From the NCBI GenBank assembly GCA_022844135.1, contig JALHMG010000039.1, forward strand, positions 1-49,907: a DNA stretch of 49,907 bases, given 5' to 3'. Of the stretch, positions 33,148 through 41,293 are shown piece by piece. The translations under genes and the position numbers were made by a program. The DNA is from Lysobacterales bacterium. Its GTDB lineage: Bacteria; Pseudomonadota; Gammaproteobacteria; Xanthomonadales; SZUA-5. The notes beneath the pieces are model-generated. The model saw only the letters and a program-made list of their open reading frames with translations. It searched no databases and was not told the DNA's origin. Within the stretch, counting starts at the first letter, position 1, and each line of letters starts with the position of its first letter.

Positions 33148-33666
33148 ATGCGCAACACCATTTTGAAATTCGGCCTCATAGGCGGCGCCGTCCTGTCGTT
33201 CATTTTGGCGGTAACGATGCCGCTCCAGGATGCCATCGGATTCGAGTACGGCGCCGTTGTCGGTTACACCAGCATGGTGCTGGCTTTTCTGGCGGTTTAC
33301 TATGGCGTGCGCTCTTACCGCGATCGGATCGCGAACGGTGTGCTTGGCTTTGGCCGCGCGCTCGGTGTTGGTGTTTCCATCGCACTCGTCGTCAGCGCCT
33401 GCTATGTCGCCACCTGGCAAGTCATGTACTTCGGTTTCATGCCCGACTTCGGCGACAAGTACATCGAGTACGCGCTGAAGCAGGCCCGTGAATCCGGCAA
33501 ATCTGAGGCGGAAGTTGCAAGCATGAAAACCGAGATGGATGCGTTCATGGTCAGCTACCAGAACCCTCTCTACAACGCCGCGATCACCTTCATGGAACCA
33601 CTGCCGGTCGGCCTGCTGTTCGCCTTCGGAAGCGCAATAGTGCTGCGGCGGCGGAAGTTGGCTTGA
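33148..33666 (+). CDS. DUF4199-type membrane protein
   Basis: 172 residues from ATG 33148 with GGAG 7 bases upstream. Four membrane helices: ~5-24 (LKFGLIGGAVLSFILAV), ~37-53, ~70-95 and ~147-165. The AVYYGVRSYRD motif after helix 2 and a soluble loop with KYIEYALKQARESGKS between helices 3 and 4 fit the DUF4199 family. Function is unknown. It follows the membrane LuxR regulator on the same strand and may be its target or its partner in the membrane. Confidence 0.82.
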   Translation: MRNTILKFGLIGGAVLSFILAVTMPLQDAIGFEYGAVVGYTSMVLAFLAVYYGVRSYRDRIANGVLGFGRALGVGVSIALVVSACYVATWQVMYFGFMPDFGDKYIEYALKQARESGKSEAEVASMKTEMDAFMVSYQNPLYNAAITFMEPLPVGLLFAFGSAIVLRRRKLA

Positions 33667-33686
33667 GGCAATGGGCGAAGCTGTTT

Positions 33687-33757
33687 GGTACGCGAACCGC
33701 TGGACCGCATGCAGGGAGCTCAGTACTGCGAGATGCGCACCACGGGATCCGAGTACC
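33687..33757. repeat. Degenerate inverted pair related to the palindrome array
   Basis: GGTACGCGAACCGCTGGACC at 33687-33706 resembles the left-array unit. ACCACGGGATCCGAGTACC at 33739-33757 resembles the right-array core in the opposite orientation. As with the main array, the pair lies between convergent genes (DUF4199 and a minus-strand membrane protein) and faces itself. It looks like a single diverged inverted copy of the same family, possibly with the same terminator-like role. Confidence 0.5.
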
Positions 33758-33797
33758 ATGTTGGTTCGTCGCCGGCCGAATCACAGCGGTTTGCGAA

Positions 33798-34142
33798 CTA
33801 ATCCGGGCTGAATTGTCCGGTTAGTAACCTTACGAGCTGGGCCAGTAGCGCAAGCACAGAAATCGTAACCATTCCTCGGACCACGATCCCCACCGCGCGA
33901 TATCGGACGTTTAAAGCGCATCGCCAGACACAGTACGCGGCGAAGAGCGAGAAGGCGCAGTAGCCTGCCTCGGCTACGCGCCAGGCCACCGCGCCAAGCT
34001 CCGATCCGGCCAAAAATCCGGTCGCTTGGGCACCCATCGCAAGCACGCACGCGACCAGAAATCCGCCCAGGAACATCACGCCGAAAAGCGCTTCGGCGAG
34101 CGTTCCTTGGCCGCTTGCGCATTTAGCCAGATAGTCGACCAT
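33798..34142 (-). CDS. Small membrane protein, function unknown
   Basis: 114 residues from ATG 34142. Three hydrophobic segments: ~18-46 (ALFGVMFLGGFLVACVLAM), ~53-75 and ~86-108 (VVRGMVTISVLALLAQLV). No motif I recognise. It is divergent from the larger membrane protein at 34211 with 68 bases between start codons. It converges on DUF4199. The frame's hydrophobic periodicity is the main support for it being real. Confidence 0.6.
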   Translation of the reverse strand: MVDYLAKCASGQGTLAEALFGVMFLGGFLVACVLAMGAQATGFLAGSELGAVAWRVAEAGYCAFSLFAAYCVWRCALNVRYRAVGIVVRGMVTISVLALLAQLVRLLTGQFSPD

Positions 34143-34210
34143 GTTATGGTTGAAGTCATATCAGATACCGGCAGCCAGACTTTACTCGACTTGGCGTTCA
34201 GGAGCACCGA

Positions 34211-35176
34211 GTGGGCCATCGCTCGACGCGAGAATTGCTTCAGTGGGTGGCAGCAGGCTCAGCGCTAGCGGCTTTGGCCATTGCGCCGGTCCCGATCCGA
34301 ATTTGGCTCGGAGAAACTGACCGCTGGTTCCTTCCTGCGCTGCAGGACGCCGACCACTTTCCTTGGCGCTTGATCATTGAGCATTGGGCGCCGCTAGAAA
34401 CCATGGTGATTGCCGCAGTGTGCGTCGGTGCACTTCTCGGGGCTGCTCTGTGCGCATTGATTCGTATCGTCGATCACGGCCGCTTCATCCTGCCTGCTCT
34501 GCGCTGGGCACTCAGGCGGCTGCTGCCGTGGCTGTTTCTGGTTGTTTGTCTCGTGGTGATTCCGTTGTCAAAGAACAACGGCTCGGCACAATTGGCTGCT
34601 ATGGCACTGATGGCTGTGACGATGCTGATGCTGCCATTCGTGGTCTTCAATCCCGCGTTCGCCGCGCAACCGGAAACGTTTCGGCCCGCAAGGCTTCCGA
34701 TGGTCGCTGTGCTGCAATCGGCGGTAGTCGTAGTTCTGATTCAGATCTGTAACTCGGCGCCGGGCGCTATTGGGATCCTGGCATGGATCGTGGGACTAGC
34801 GCTCCACTTCACGCTGATCGTCATGCTGATGCGCCGCCAGACGCTCGCGCAGATGCTCCGAGATCGGGATTGGTTGTCGTGGCACTGGGTGATTTCGAGC
34901 TTGACGATGAGCGTCTTGTCGCTTCTGCTACTTGCGCCAATCATCGCTTGGGTGTTGTTGCTTAAAACGTGGTTGACGTACGAGGTTCCGAATATCGAAA
35001 CGCTGATGCCGGAATTCGATTTGCCCGATCTATTGGTTGCGTTTGTCTCACACGCAACGCTCCTGGAGATCCCGGCCGTCGTTTGGTTGACATGCGCCGA
35101 TAGTCGCTTGGCCTGGCTCTATGGCATTGCGACCAAGGAAGCGCCAGACACGACCGAGCTGGTTTCGAGGAGGTAG
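34211..35176 (+). CDS. Polytopic membrane protein, function unknown
   Basis: 321 residues from GTG 34211, strongly supported by AGGAG six bases upstream. About seven or eight membrane helices, for example at ~12-30, ~65-87, ~100-117, ~127-148, ~160-178, ~186-208, ~220-245 and ~265-290. Loops are short and basic on one side (RWALRRLLPW; MRRQTLAQMLRDRDW). No family or catalytic residue recognised. Its 3' end overlaps, antisense, the 3' end of a MITE-interrupted membrane-protein gene on the other strand by 129 bases. Confidence 0.72.
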   Translation: MGHRSTRELLQWVAAGSALAALAIAPVPIRIWLGETDRWFLPALQDADHFPWRLIIEHWAPLETMVIAAVCVGALLGAALCALIRIVDHGRFILPALRWALRRLLPWLFLVVCLVVIPLSKNNGSAQLAAMALMAVTMLMLPFVVFNPAFAAQPETFRPARLPMVAVLQSAVVVVLIQICNSAPGAIGILAWIVGLALHFTLIVMLMRRQTLAQMLRDRDWLSWHWVISSLTMSVLSLLLLAPIIAWVLLLKTWLTYEVPNIETLMPEFDLPDLLVAFVSHATLLEIPAVVWLTCADSRLAWLYGIATKEAPDTTELVSRR

Positions 35177-35592
35177 GCCAGCGCTTAGGCGCCAGAATCG
35201 CAGCCATCCCGTTTCAATGAGCCGGGCCAACACCATTAGCGGCAAATGAAAACACGCCCCAATCAAGAACAGCAGGAAGAAATACTGATCGCACCAAACC
35301 GCAAATGGGTGGGTCGAATGGCCTGCAACAAGCGCGACACAGAGAGCGACGATGCCCGGCAACAACGGGATACATGCCGCTAGTGTGGTGTCCCAAAAAT
35401 AACTGGAAGAAATGTCCGATGGATTTCGGCCCGAGGCAAGGCGCGAGAAGGAGTCATAGCAGCGCTATGGCGACGACGAGCAACGTAGCATTCGGGTCGA
35501 AAGACGCGGACATAATTCCAGTTATTTTTGGGACACCACACTAGCTTCAGAACACGCACCTCGTCCATTTCGGCTTTTTCCCGCAGTAGCAT
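35048..35592 (-). pseudogene. Membrane-protein gene split by a MITE
   Basis: Reading the minus strand from ATG 35592, the frame gives MLLREKAEMDEVRVLKL and then enters the MITE, ending at the CTAG on its far side (35380). Removing the element with one CTAG restores an uninterrupted frame: ...VLKLAACIPLLPGIVALCVALVAG..., continuing through a second hydrophobic segment (YFFLLFLIGACFHLPLMVLARL) to a stop at 35048, about 126 residues in all. The start lies 10 bases past the DUF5329 stop, so the two were probably an operon. The exact in-frame repair is direct evidence that the insertion broke a real gene. Family unknown; the last ~40 residues overlap the plus-strand gene. Confidence 0.65.
35382..35540. 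mobile_element. Palindromic MITE, full copy
   Basis: A 159-base element flanked by CTAG on both sides (35378-35381 and 35541-35544). Terminal inverted repeats are perfect over 25 bases (35382-35406 and 35516-35540; outer end TGTGGTGTCCC). Inner arms TTCGGCCCGA (35423-35432) and TCGGGTCGAA (35490-35499), and a central CATAGC/GCTATG (35453-35467), share the same centre, so the whole element folds as one long hairpin. It encodes no transposase and must be moved in trans. A 4-base YTAR-like target fits IS5-family transposases, which is inference. A second, truncated copy is at 41228. Confidence 0.88.
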
Positions 35593-35602
35593 CGCTCCGG
35601 GC

Positions 35603-35992
35603 CTAATCCGACGTCGCGGTGCCGCGCATCCGCTGCAACTCCGCGCCAAACCAATCCGCGCTCGATTCCACTGGTTTGCCCGGACAACGAACCTGATATG
35701 GCTGCCCGGTCATGCTGCTCTTCGATGCCGCCTCTGCAATGAAGTCCTCGCCCGACAAAGATTCCACCTCGCGCTCAATGTGTTTACGCTTGCGCCGTAG
35801 GTGCTTGCCCGCATCGCGCGAATCGTGCCATTCGCCGTTGCGATTGAACTCACACTCGGAGGTTTCCAAGTATGCGATCAGTTGATCGATCTCGCGCCTG
35901 GATTCGTCGGCGGATGCTGCGCCGAGCGCATGGCAAGACCAGAGGATCGAAACCAGCGTGAGTGTCAGTCGGTGACCCGAGTGTGTCGGCAT
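35603..35992 (-). CDS. DUF5329-type secreted protein
   Basis: 129 residues from ATG 35992; a longer frame to 36289 lies inside the next gene and is rejected. Signal peptide ~1-26 (LTLVSILWSCHALGAASA), then ESRREIDQLIAYLETSECEFNRNG, a basic helix (KHLRRKRKHIE) and AEAASKSSMTGQPYQVRCPG. This matches DUF5329 proteins, small periplasmic proteins of unknown role. Two mature cysteines (C47, C102) could pair. It follows the GFE-tailed protein gene by 5 bases on the same strand and precedes the MITE-split gene by 10. Confidence 0.8.
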   Translation of the reverse strand: MPTHSGHRLTLTLVSILWSCHALGAASADESRREIDQLIAYLETSECEFNRNGEWHDSRDAGKHLRRKRKHIEREVESLSGEDFIAEAASKSSMTGQPYQVRCPGKPVESSADWFGAELQRMRGTATSD

Positions 35993-35997
35993 GGCGA

Positions 35998-37263
35998 TCA
36001 GTTCGCTTCGAAACCATTGGCGAACACTGCGTCGAGCCCGATGCGCAGCAGGGACTCGCGCGTGTTCGCGCCTTCGGTGTACGAGGCGTGCAGATAAACG
36101 AATCCATCCTCGGCCAGGTTCACGGCCGAAACTGACGTGAACGTGCCGAGGATGTCGACGAGCGTGGCGTCGGAAATGCCATCTGCGTTCAGATCGAGCA
36201 GGCTGCCGGTACGTGCGATCAGCCGCGATTGCCCGAGCTGCGCGGCATCGGGCGCGTAGAAGGCCTTGCGTATGTTGTTGGCGTTCCACACATGCACCGC
36301 TTCGCCGCGATTGTTGACGCTCGCCGCGCGCACCGCCGCTGGCGTGTCCAAGGTCTCGCCATCGATGACGCCGCCTTCGCGCACCTGCAACACGCCATTG
36401 CTTGCGAGGAAGGCATCAGCAGCGGTGGCGACATCGGTGTCTCCGGCCAGTAACCAACGCCCGGCATTGTTGATCGACAGGCCAGCGAATGCCTGCCAGT
36501 TCTCCCCCGGCGCCGACACGCCGACCGGATCGCCCTCGCGCGCCACGACATCGGTGTTGATGCGCACGACGCTGTCGTTGAGCGTGCTACCCGTATCGAG
36601 AATCAGTAGCGTACCGAGTTGATTGCCATCGTCGCTCATGGCAACGCCAAACCCGATACCGACCGTGTTGACGGCAAAGCCGTTAACCAGATCGCCGCTG
36701 CGCAGCAGGCTTTCGAACACCGAAGGACCGACGGTGCTCGCCCGCAGGAGGATGCGCCCCTGAGTGGCGCCGCCAGCGGTGGCGGTAAATCCGCCCACCC
36801 AAAATGCACGACCATCGGGCAGCATGTTCGGGCGACTGTTGAACGAGGAGAACAATCCGACGATGCCGGGAATCGGCTGGGTCTCAGCGAGCAAAACGCC
36901 GTTCTGCGTATAGATCGAATCGTTGCCGTCGGCTGCGGGACTGTACGCGAAGCGCCCGCCGTTGCCGAAACCCATGGCGGCTTCGCCACCCACCAATACT
37001 GGACTGGCGACCGTACTGCTGTTGAAAAGGACGTTGCCGTTCGACCACACCACCCGTGCGCCGCTGGCAAGCGAAACCAGAGCGCCGGGAGTGCCGATGC
37101 CATCGGTAAACACCGGGTTGAGGGCCGACACGGTCGATCCGGCCAGGGCGTCGCCGACCGACAGCAACGGCGTTGCACGCACCACGGCCTGCGCAGCGGC
37201 AATCTGGCTTGCAACCGCGAAAGCGCATGCCAGCAATGCGGTTGAAATATGGGGCTTCGCCAT
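35998..37263 (-). CDS. Secreted repeat protein with C-terminal GFE motif
   Basis: 421 residues from ATG 37263, giving a signal peptide (MAKPHISTALLACAFAVASQ...AQA); an upstream ATG at 37323 adds 20 residues with no role. The body is beta-rich, with loosely repeated ~50-residue units of the kind AxxDGNDSIYTQNGVLLAETQPIPG and VVRINTDVVAREGDPV, as in the choice-of-anchor tandem repeat proteins. The C-terminus is VFANGFEAN. A final F-x-[DN]-G-F-E tail is frequent in secreted proteins of Lysobacterales and looks like a sorting or surface signal, though no machinery is known to me. It heads an operon with DUF5329 and is divergent from a GGDEF gene. Confidence 0.75.
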   Translation of the reverse strand: MAKPHISTALLACAFAVASQIAAAQAVVRATPLLSVGDALAGSTVSALNPVFTDGIGTPGALVSLASGARVVWSNGNVLFNSSTVASPVLVGGEAAMGFGNGGRFAYSPAADGNDSIYTQNGVLLAETQPIPGIVGLFSSFNSRPNMLPDGRAFWVGGFTATAGGATQGRILLRASTVGPSVFESLLRSGDLVNGFAVNTVGIGFGVAMSDDGNQLGTLLILDTGSTLNDSVVRINTDVVAREGDPVGVSAPGENWQAFAGLSINNAGRWLLAGDTDVATAADAFLASNGVLQVREGGVIDGETLDTPAAVRAASVNNRGEAVHVWNANNIRKAFYAPDAAQLGQSRLIARTGSLLDLNADGISDATLVDILGTFTSVSAVNLAEDGFVYLHASYTEGANTRESLLRIGLDAVFANGFEAN

Positions 37264-37462
37264 CGGTGCGGTCCTCGCCGGGTTTCCGAACGCCACGCTA
37301 CGCCATTCCCAGCCGTGCGCCAAGCCAGCTCAGCCGCCGGCGATCGGCGCGGCTGGGACTGAGGCGACGTGCATTGCGCGACGATACGCACACCGTGTCC
37401 GCAGCGCCGTTGCGCCCGCTATTGTCCGATGTGGGTCAGAACTTGTTGGGGGCAGTCCGCGC

Positions 37463-39100
37463 GTGCATCAATCGGCATTGCGGCAGACTTTTTCTTTTTG
37501 GCAGTGGGCGCTGGCGCTGCTATGCCTGCCGTCGATAGCGTCGGCATCGCTGCTATTTTTCGCCGACCCTGAACGCAACTGTGGCGCCATCGATGAAATT
37601 CGCGCCCTTCCGGATAGCGCGTGGCAGCCCCGAGATGGCATCCCAGAACAGCCAATGCTGTTCGTTCAACTTTGGATGAAGGTCGATCCGAGTCTGGCGC
37701 ACGGGATGCTGGTGGCGCGCGATCAAACCACGCCGACCTGGGTTGCCTACGATGCCGCAGGACAGGAACTCAGTCGCGTCAGCGTGTTCGATCCAGAAAC
37801 CTTAGACGGCCACCCGCCCGGTTTCCATGTGCTTAAGCTTGCACCAGACCTTCGCTACGCCTGTCTGGTCTCCGTGGAGCCAAAGGCAACCGACGTTTAC
37901 GTGGTCGAGCCCGGTGTGTTGCGCGCGTGGGAGATTCGCGAACGAACCGGCCTGGGTCTCGCTGCGGGCGCGATGTTGGCGATGGCCAGCCTGGCGCTGG
38001 CATTTGCGCTGCGCCTTCGCGAGCCGATGTTTTTCTGGTATGCGCTGTATTCGCTCAGCTTCCTGGGCTACCTGCTGCACTACTTCGATTCGCTGCGGGC
38101 GTCGCTGCCACGCGCGCTGCAGGACATGCCATTCAGCGCTGCGCTGGGCATGTCGCTGACTTGTTTCGCGGCGCTCACCGGGATGCGATTCGCCATTCAG
38201 TTCAACGAACTGGCGCCGCGCTGGCCGGGGATCGTCAAGTGGATCGAGCGATTCTTGTTGCTGGCGCTCATCAGCACGCTCTTGATACTGATCTGCCAGC
38301 AATGGGCGCGCGCCTGGGTAACAACGCCGACGATGGCCTTCAACGCGGCGGTGGGCGTCAGCTTGTTGCTGACGATGTATGCGGTGCTGGGCGACGCGTT
38401 CGCGGGGCGTTATCCAGCGCGCATTTATTTGCTCGGCTGGCTGCCGATCGTGGTGCTGGTGTTACTGACCGTTATCGGCGGCCTGGGCGTCAACATTCGT
38501 GTGCCGGTGCTGGCGATGTTCGCCGCCGCCGTGTTCGAGTGCCTGGTGCTCGGATTCGCGATCGCCGAGCGCGCTTGGCGCTTTCGCATCGAACGCGATC
38601 AGGCGCGACATGACGCCGAGCGCGATGCGCTGACCGGCAGTTTGAATCGCGCGGCGCTGATGCGGGCGCTGGAGATGGCCGCAGACCGGCGACCCGCTAC
38701 CTTGCTGTATTGCGATCTCGACCATTTCAAGCGCATCAACGATGAGCGCGGACACCCGTTCGGCGATCGCTGCCTGAGGCACTTCGCGCAAATCGCCCAC
38801 GAGCAACTCCGCGGCATCGACGTCTTCGGGCGCATCGGCGGCGAAGAGTTTGTCGCCGTGCTGCCGGACAGCACAATCGACGAGGGCATCCGCACGGCCG
38901 AGCGCTTACGCGCGGCGCTGGCGACGACGCCGGTGGACGATGTGCGGCTCACCGTCAGCATCGGGGCAGCGACCTGCCGCCCTCGCGAAACCGCCGACGC
39001 CTGGATCGAGCGCGCCGATCGGGCGTTGTATCGCGCCAAACGCGAAGGCCGTAATCGCGTGGTCAGCGACGAGGCGCTGCCGGGTACTGGCCCTGTCTGA
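37463..39100 (+). CDS. 7TM-sensor diguanylate cyclase (GGDEF)
   Basis: 545 residues from GTG 37463, preceded by GGGGG and giving a signal peptide (QWALALLCLPSIASA); the frame is open far upstream, but only as antisense of the divergent gene. A periplasmic ~150-residue domain resembles 7TMR-DISMED2. Seven membrane helices follow (~165-370), then a GGDEF domain with DALTGSLNRAALM, YCDLDHFKRIND and an intact GGEEF at 459-463. It should make cyclic di-GMP from GTP. No RxxD inhibitory site is evident just upstream of GGEEF (DVFGRIGGEEF). The layout suggests the periplasmic domain senses a small ligand. Confidence 0.88.
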   Translation: MHQSALRQTFSFWQWALALLCLPSIASASLLFFADPERNCGAIDEIRALPDSAWQPRDGIPEQPMLFVQLWMKVDPSLAHGMLVARDQTTPTWVAYDAAGQELSRVSVFDPETLDGHPPGFHVLKLAPDLRYACLVSVEPKATDVYVVEPGVLRAWEIRERTGLGLAAGAMLAMASLALAFALRLREPMFFWYALYSLSFLGYLLHYFDSLRASLPRALQDMPFSAALGMSLTCFAALTGMRFAIQFNELAPRWPGIVKWIERFLLLALISTLLILICQQWARAWVTTPTMAFNAAVGVSLLLTMYAVLGDAFAGRYPARIYLLGWLPIVVLVLLTVIGGLGVNIRVPVLAMFAAAVFECLVLGFAIAERAWRFRIERDQARHDAERDALTGSLNRAALMRALEMAADRRPATLLYCDLDHFKRINDERGHPFGDRCLRHFAQIAHEQLRGIDVFGRIGGEEFVAVLPDSTIDEGIRTAERLRAALATTPVDDVRLTVSIGAATCRPRETADAWIERADRALYRAKREGRNRVVSDEALPGTGPV

Positions 39101-39197
39101 GCGACTTCGACGTACTCCATGACGTGCTGTTGGCACACGCGTGTTCGCTTCACCGCGAGCCGGCGTTTCCATAGTTCCCTCATTCTGGAGTTCACCG

Positions 39198-40886
39198 ATG
39201 AATTCGAAAACCTCGCTGACCGTGCTGGCGACGGCCCTGCTGCTGGCCCTTTCGGCACCCGCCTTTGCCGGCGAAACCTGCGATGGCATTCCGCCGCGCA
39301 GTGGCGCGCAAGCGCCGGGCAACGACGCATATGCATGCGGCACCGGCGCGCAAGCCACCGGTACGCGCGCCAACGCGATCGGTACGCGCGCCCGTGCGAC
39401 CGATGAAGACGCGGTGGCGGTCGGTCAGGACAGCCTGGCCTCAGGTTTCCACTCGGCTGCCATCGGTGGCCAGGCCGTCGCATCGGGCCGCGGCGCCTCG
39501 GCCATCGGGTGGCGCGCACAAGCCACTGGCGAGTTCTCCACTGCCACCGGCAATAGCGCGGTGGCGAGCGGCGCCAATAGCACCGCCAACGGCCGTTCGG
39601 CGCAGGCCAGCGGGGCCAACAGTTCAGCTATCGGCGCCAACGCGGTGGCCTCCGGCGAAAACAGCACCGCGTTGGGCCAGGGCGCGAGCGCCTCAGGTGC
39701 CAACAGCACCGCGCTCGGCCAAGGCGCCAGCGCCTCAGGCGCCAACAGCACCGCGCTCGGTCAGGGTGCTGCGGCCTCGGGCGCCAGTAGCACCGCCCTG
39801 GGCCAGGGCGCGCAAGCGACCAGCGCGAACACCACCGCCATTGGCCGCGGCGCCACGGCATCTGACGAAGACGCGCTCGCCGTTGGCCAGGGCGCGCAGG
39901 CGACAGGTTTTCATTCGAGCGCGGTTGGTACGCAAAGCGTGGCATCGGGGCGCGGCGCCACCGCCACCGGTTGGCAAGCGCGCGCAACTGGCGAGCTGTC
40001 GACCGCCACCGGCAATAGCGCGGTGGCGAGCGGCGCCAACAGCACCGCAACAGGTCGTGCAGCCACCGCGAGCGGATCGGCATCGACCGCCACTGGTAAC
40101 AACAGTCTGGCGAGCGGCGCGAACAGCACCGCCAATGGCAACGGCGCGCGCGCCACGGGAGCGAATAGCACGGCCACCGGCCAGGGCGCTTCCGCCACGG
40201 AGGAAGACGCCACTGCAACCGGCCAGGGCGCACAGGCGAGCGGCTTTCAATCTACGGCCAATGGCGCGCAAAGCGTGGCGTCAGGCCGCGGCGCCAGTGC
40301 CACGGGACGCGGCGCACAAGCCACGGGCGCCTTCTCCACCGCCAACGGCAATGGCGCCGTCGCCAGCGGCGAAAACGCCACCGCGATCGGTCGCGGCGCC
40401 ACCGCCTCGTCGGCCAACAGCGTGGCGCTCGGCGCTGGCGCCAATGCCAGCGGCAGCAACAGCGTTGCGCTGGGCAACGGTTCGATCGCTACGCGCGCCA
40501 ACTCGGTGTCGGTCGGCACGGTGGGCGGCGAGCGCGTGATCACCAACGTTGCCAACGCAACGCAGCGCACCGATGCCGTGAACTTCGGTCAGTTCCTCGA
40601 CGGCATCGCCGAGCTCCGCGGCTATGTCGATCTGCGTTTCCGCCAGACCGACGAGCGCATCGACAAACTCGGCGCGATGAACGCCGCGATGAGCACCATG
40701 ATCGGTTCGGCCAGCGGCATCCGCACCGATAACCGCCTCGCCGTTGGCACCGGCTTCTCCGGCGGCGAAGCGGCGCTGTCGATCGGCTACCAACGCGCTC
40801 TGAGCGAGCGCGCCACGCTGACCATCGGCGGTGCATTCACCGACGACGAGAGCCAGGCGGGCGTGGGCTTCGGCTGGGGCTGGTAA
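39198..40886 (+). CDS. Trimeric autotransporter adhesin (YadA type)
   Basis: 562 residues from ATG 39198 (GGAG about 9 bases upstream). Signal peptide ~1-24 (ALLLALSAPAFAG). Residues ~50-455 are head repeats of ~14 residues (forms of ASGxNSTAxGxGAxA). A neck follows (VITNVANATQRTDAVNFGQF), then a short coiled coil and a C-terminal four-strand anchor ending VGFGWGW. YadA proteins trimerise, the anchor forming a 12-strand barrel that exports the head. The stalk is very short, so the head would sit close to the outer membrane. The head itself holds three larger copies of a module starting [ST]xEDAxAxGQ, at about 39396, 39856 and 40192, implying growth by segmental duplication. Confidence 0.93.
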   Translation: MNSKTSLTVLATALLLALSAPAFAGETCDGIPPRSGAQAPGNDAYACGTGAQATGTRANAIGTRARATDEDAVAVGQDSLASGFHSAAIGGQAVASGRGASAIGWRAQATGEFSTATGNSAVASGANSTANGRSAQASGANSSAIGANAVASGENSTALGQGASASGANSTALGQGASASGANSTALGQGAAASGASSTALGQGAQATSANTTAIGRGATASDEDALAVGQGAQATGFHSSAVGTQSVASGRGATATGWQARATGELSTATGNSAVASGANSTATGRAATASGSASTATGNNSLASGANSTANGNGARATGANSTATGQGASATEEDATATGQGAQASGFQSTANGAQSVASGRGASATGRGAQATGAFSTANGNGAVASGENATAIGRGATASSANSVALGAGANASGSNSVALGNGSIATRANSVSVGTVGGERVITNVANATQRTDAVNFGQFLDGIAELRGYVDLRFRQTDERIDKLGAMNAAMSTMIGSASGIRTDNRLAVGTGFSGGEAALSIGYQRALSERATLTIGGAFTDDESQAGVGFGWGW

Positions 40887-40928
40887 CCGCCTCGCGTTGC
40901 GCGCCGTCCGTGCGATGGCGCGCAGCGC

Positions 40929-41222
40929 TCATGCGGCCCAGCGAATCGTCCCTTTGCCCGCGGCTTTCGCCGCATACATGGCGCCATCGGCGCGGCGCAG
41001 TAATTCGCTGCCGGCCGAGGCGACGATGCCTTGCGCGATGCCGATGCTGGCGCCGACGCGCGCGCCGGATACCGCGAAAACGGGTTCTTCAACGGCCGCC
41101 AGAATGCGCTCAGCAAGCGCCTGAGCATCGTCCTCGCTGGGAATGACGATGACGAATTCGTCGCCGCCCAGGCGCGCGACCATCTCGCTATCGACCGAAC
41201 GACCGGCGGCTGCGCCGACGGG
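40929..41222 (-). pseudogene. Truncated GGDEF gene remnant
   Basis: The last ~97 codons of a GGDEF protein remain: DSEMVARLGGDEFVIVIPSEDD, ISIG-like VGASIGIAQGIV, then LLRRADGAMYAAKAAGKGTIRWAA and a stop at 40929. Homology stops abruptly at about 41222, next to the broken MITE at 41228. The N-terminal part of GGDEF, including the DALTGLxNR region, and any sensor domain are missing. No start codon or ribosome-binding site makes sense inside what is left, so it is probably not expressed as a cyclase. Confidence 0.75.
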
Positions 41223-41227
41223 CCAAA

Positions 41228-41293
41228 AGCAACGTGGCATTCGGGTCGAAAGACGCGGACATAATTCCAGTTATTTTTGGGACACCACACTAG
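41228..41293. mobile_element. Truncated MITE copy
   Basis: From AGCAACGT at 41228 to CTAG at 41293 the sequence matches the right ~65 bases of the full MITE (35479-35544) with very few differences, including the whole right terminal repeat. The left part is gone and the break joins the GGDEF remnant. Its terminal CTAG is shared with the start of the five-hairpin element, which therefore inserted later into the MITE's end. Confidence 0.85.

Noticed and set aside
39265-40539. 424-residue frame inside the adhesin gene
   Set aside because: It is the +2 frame of the repetitive head region, Ala/Pro/Arg-rich, an artefact of the repeat.
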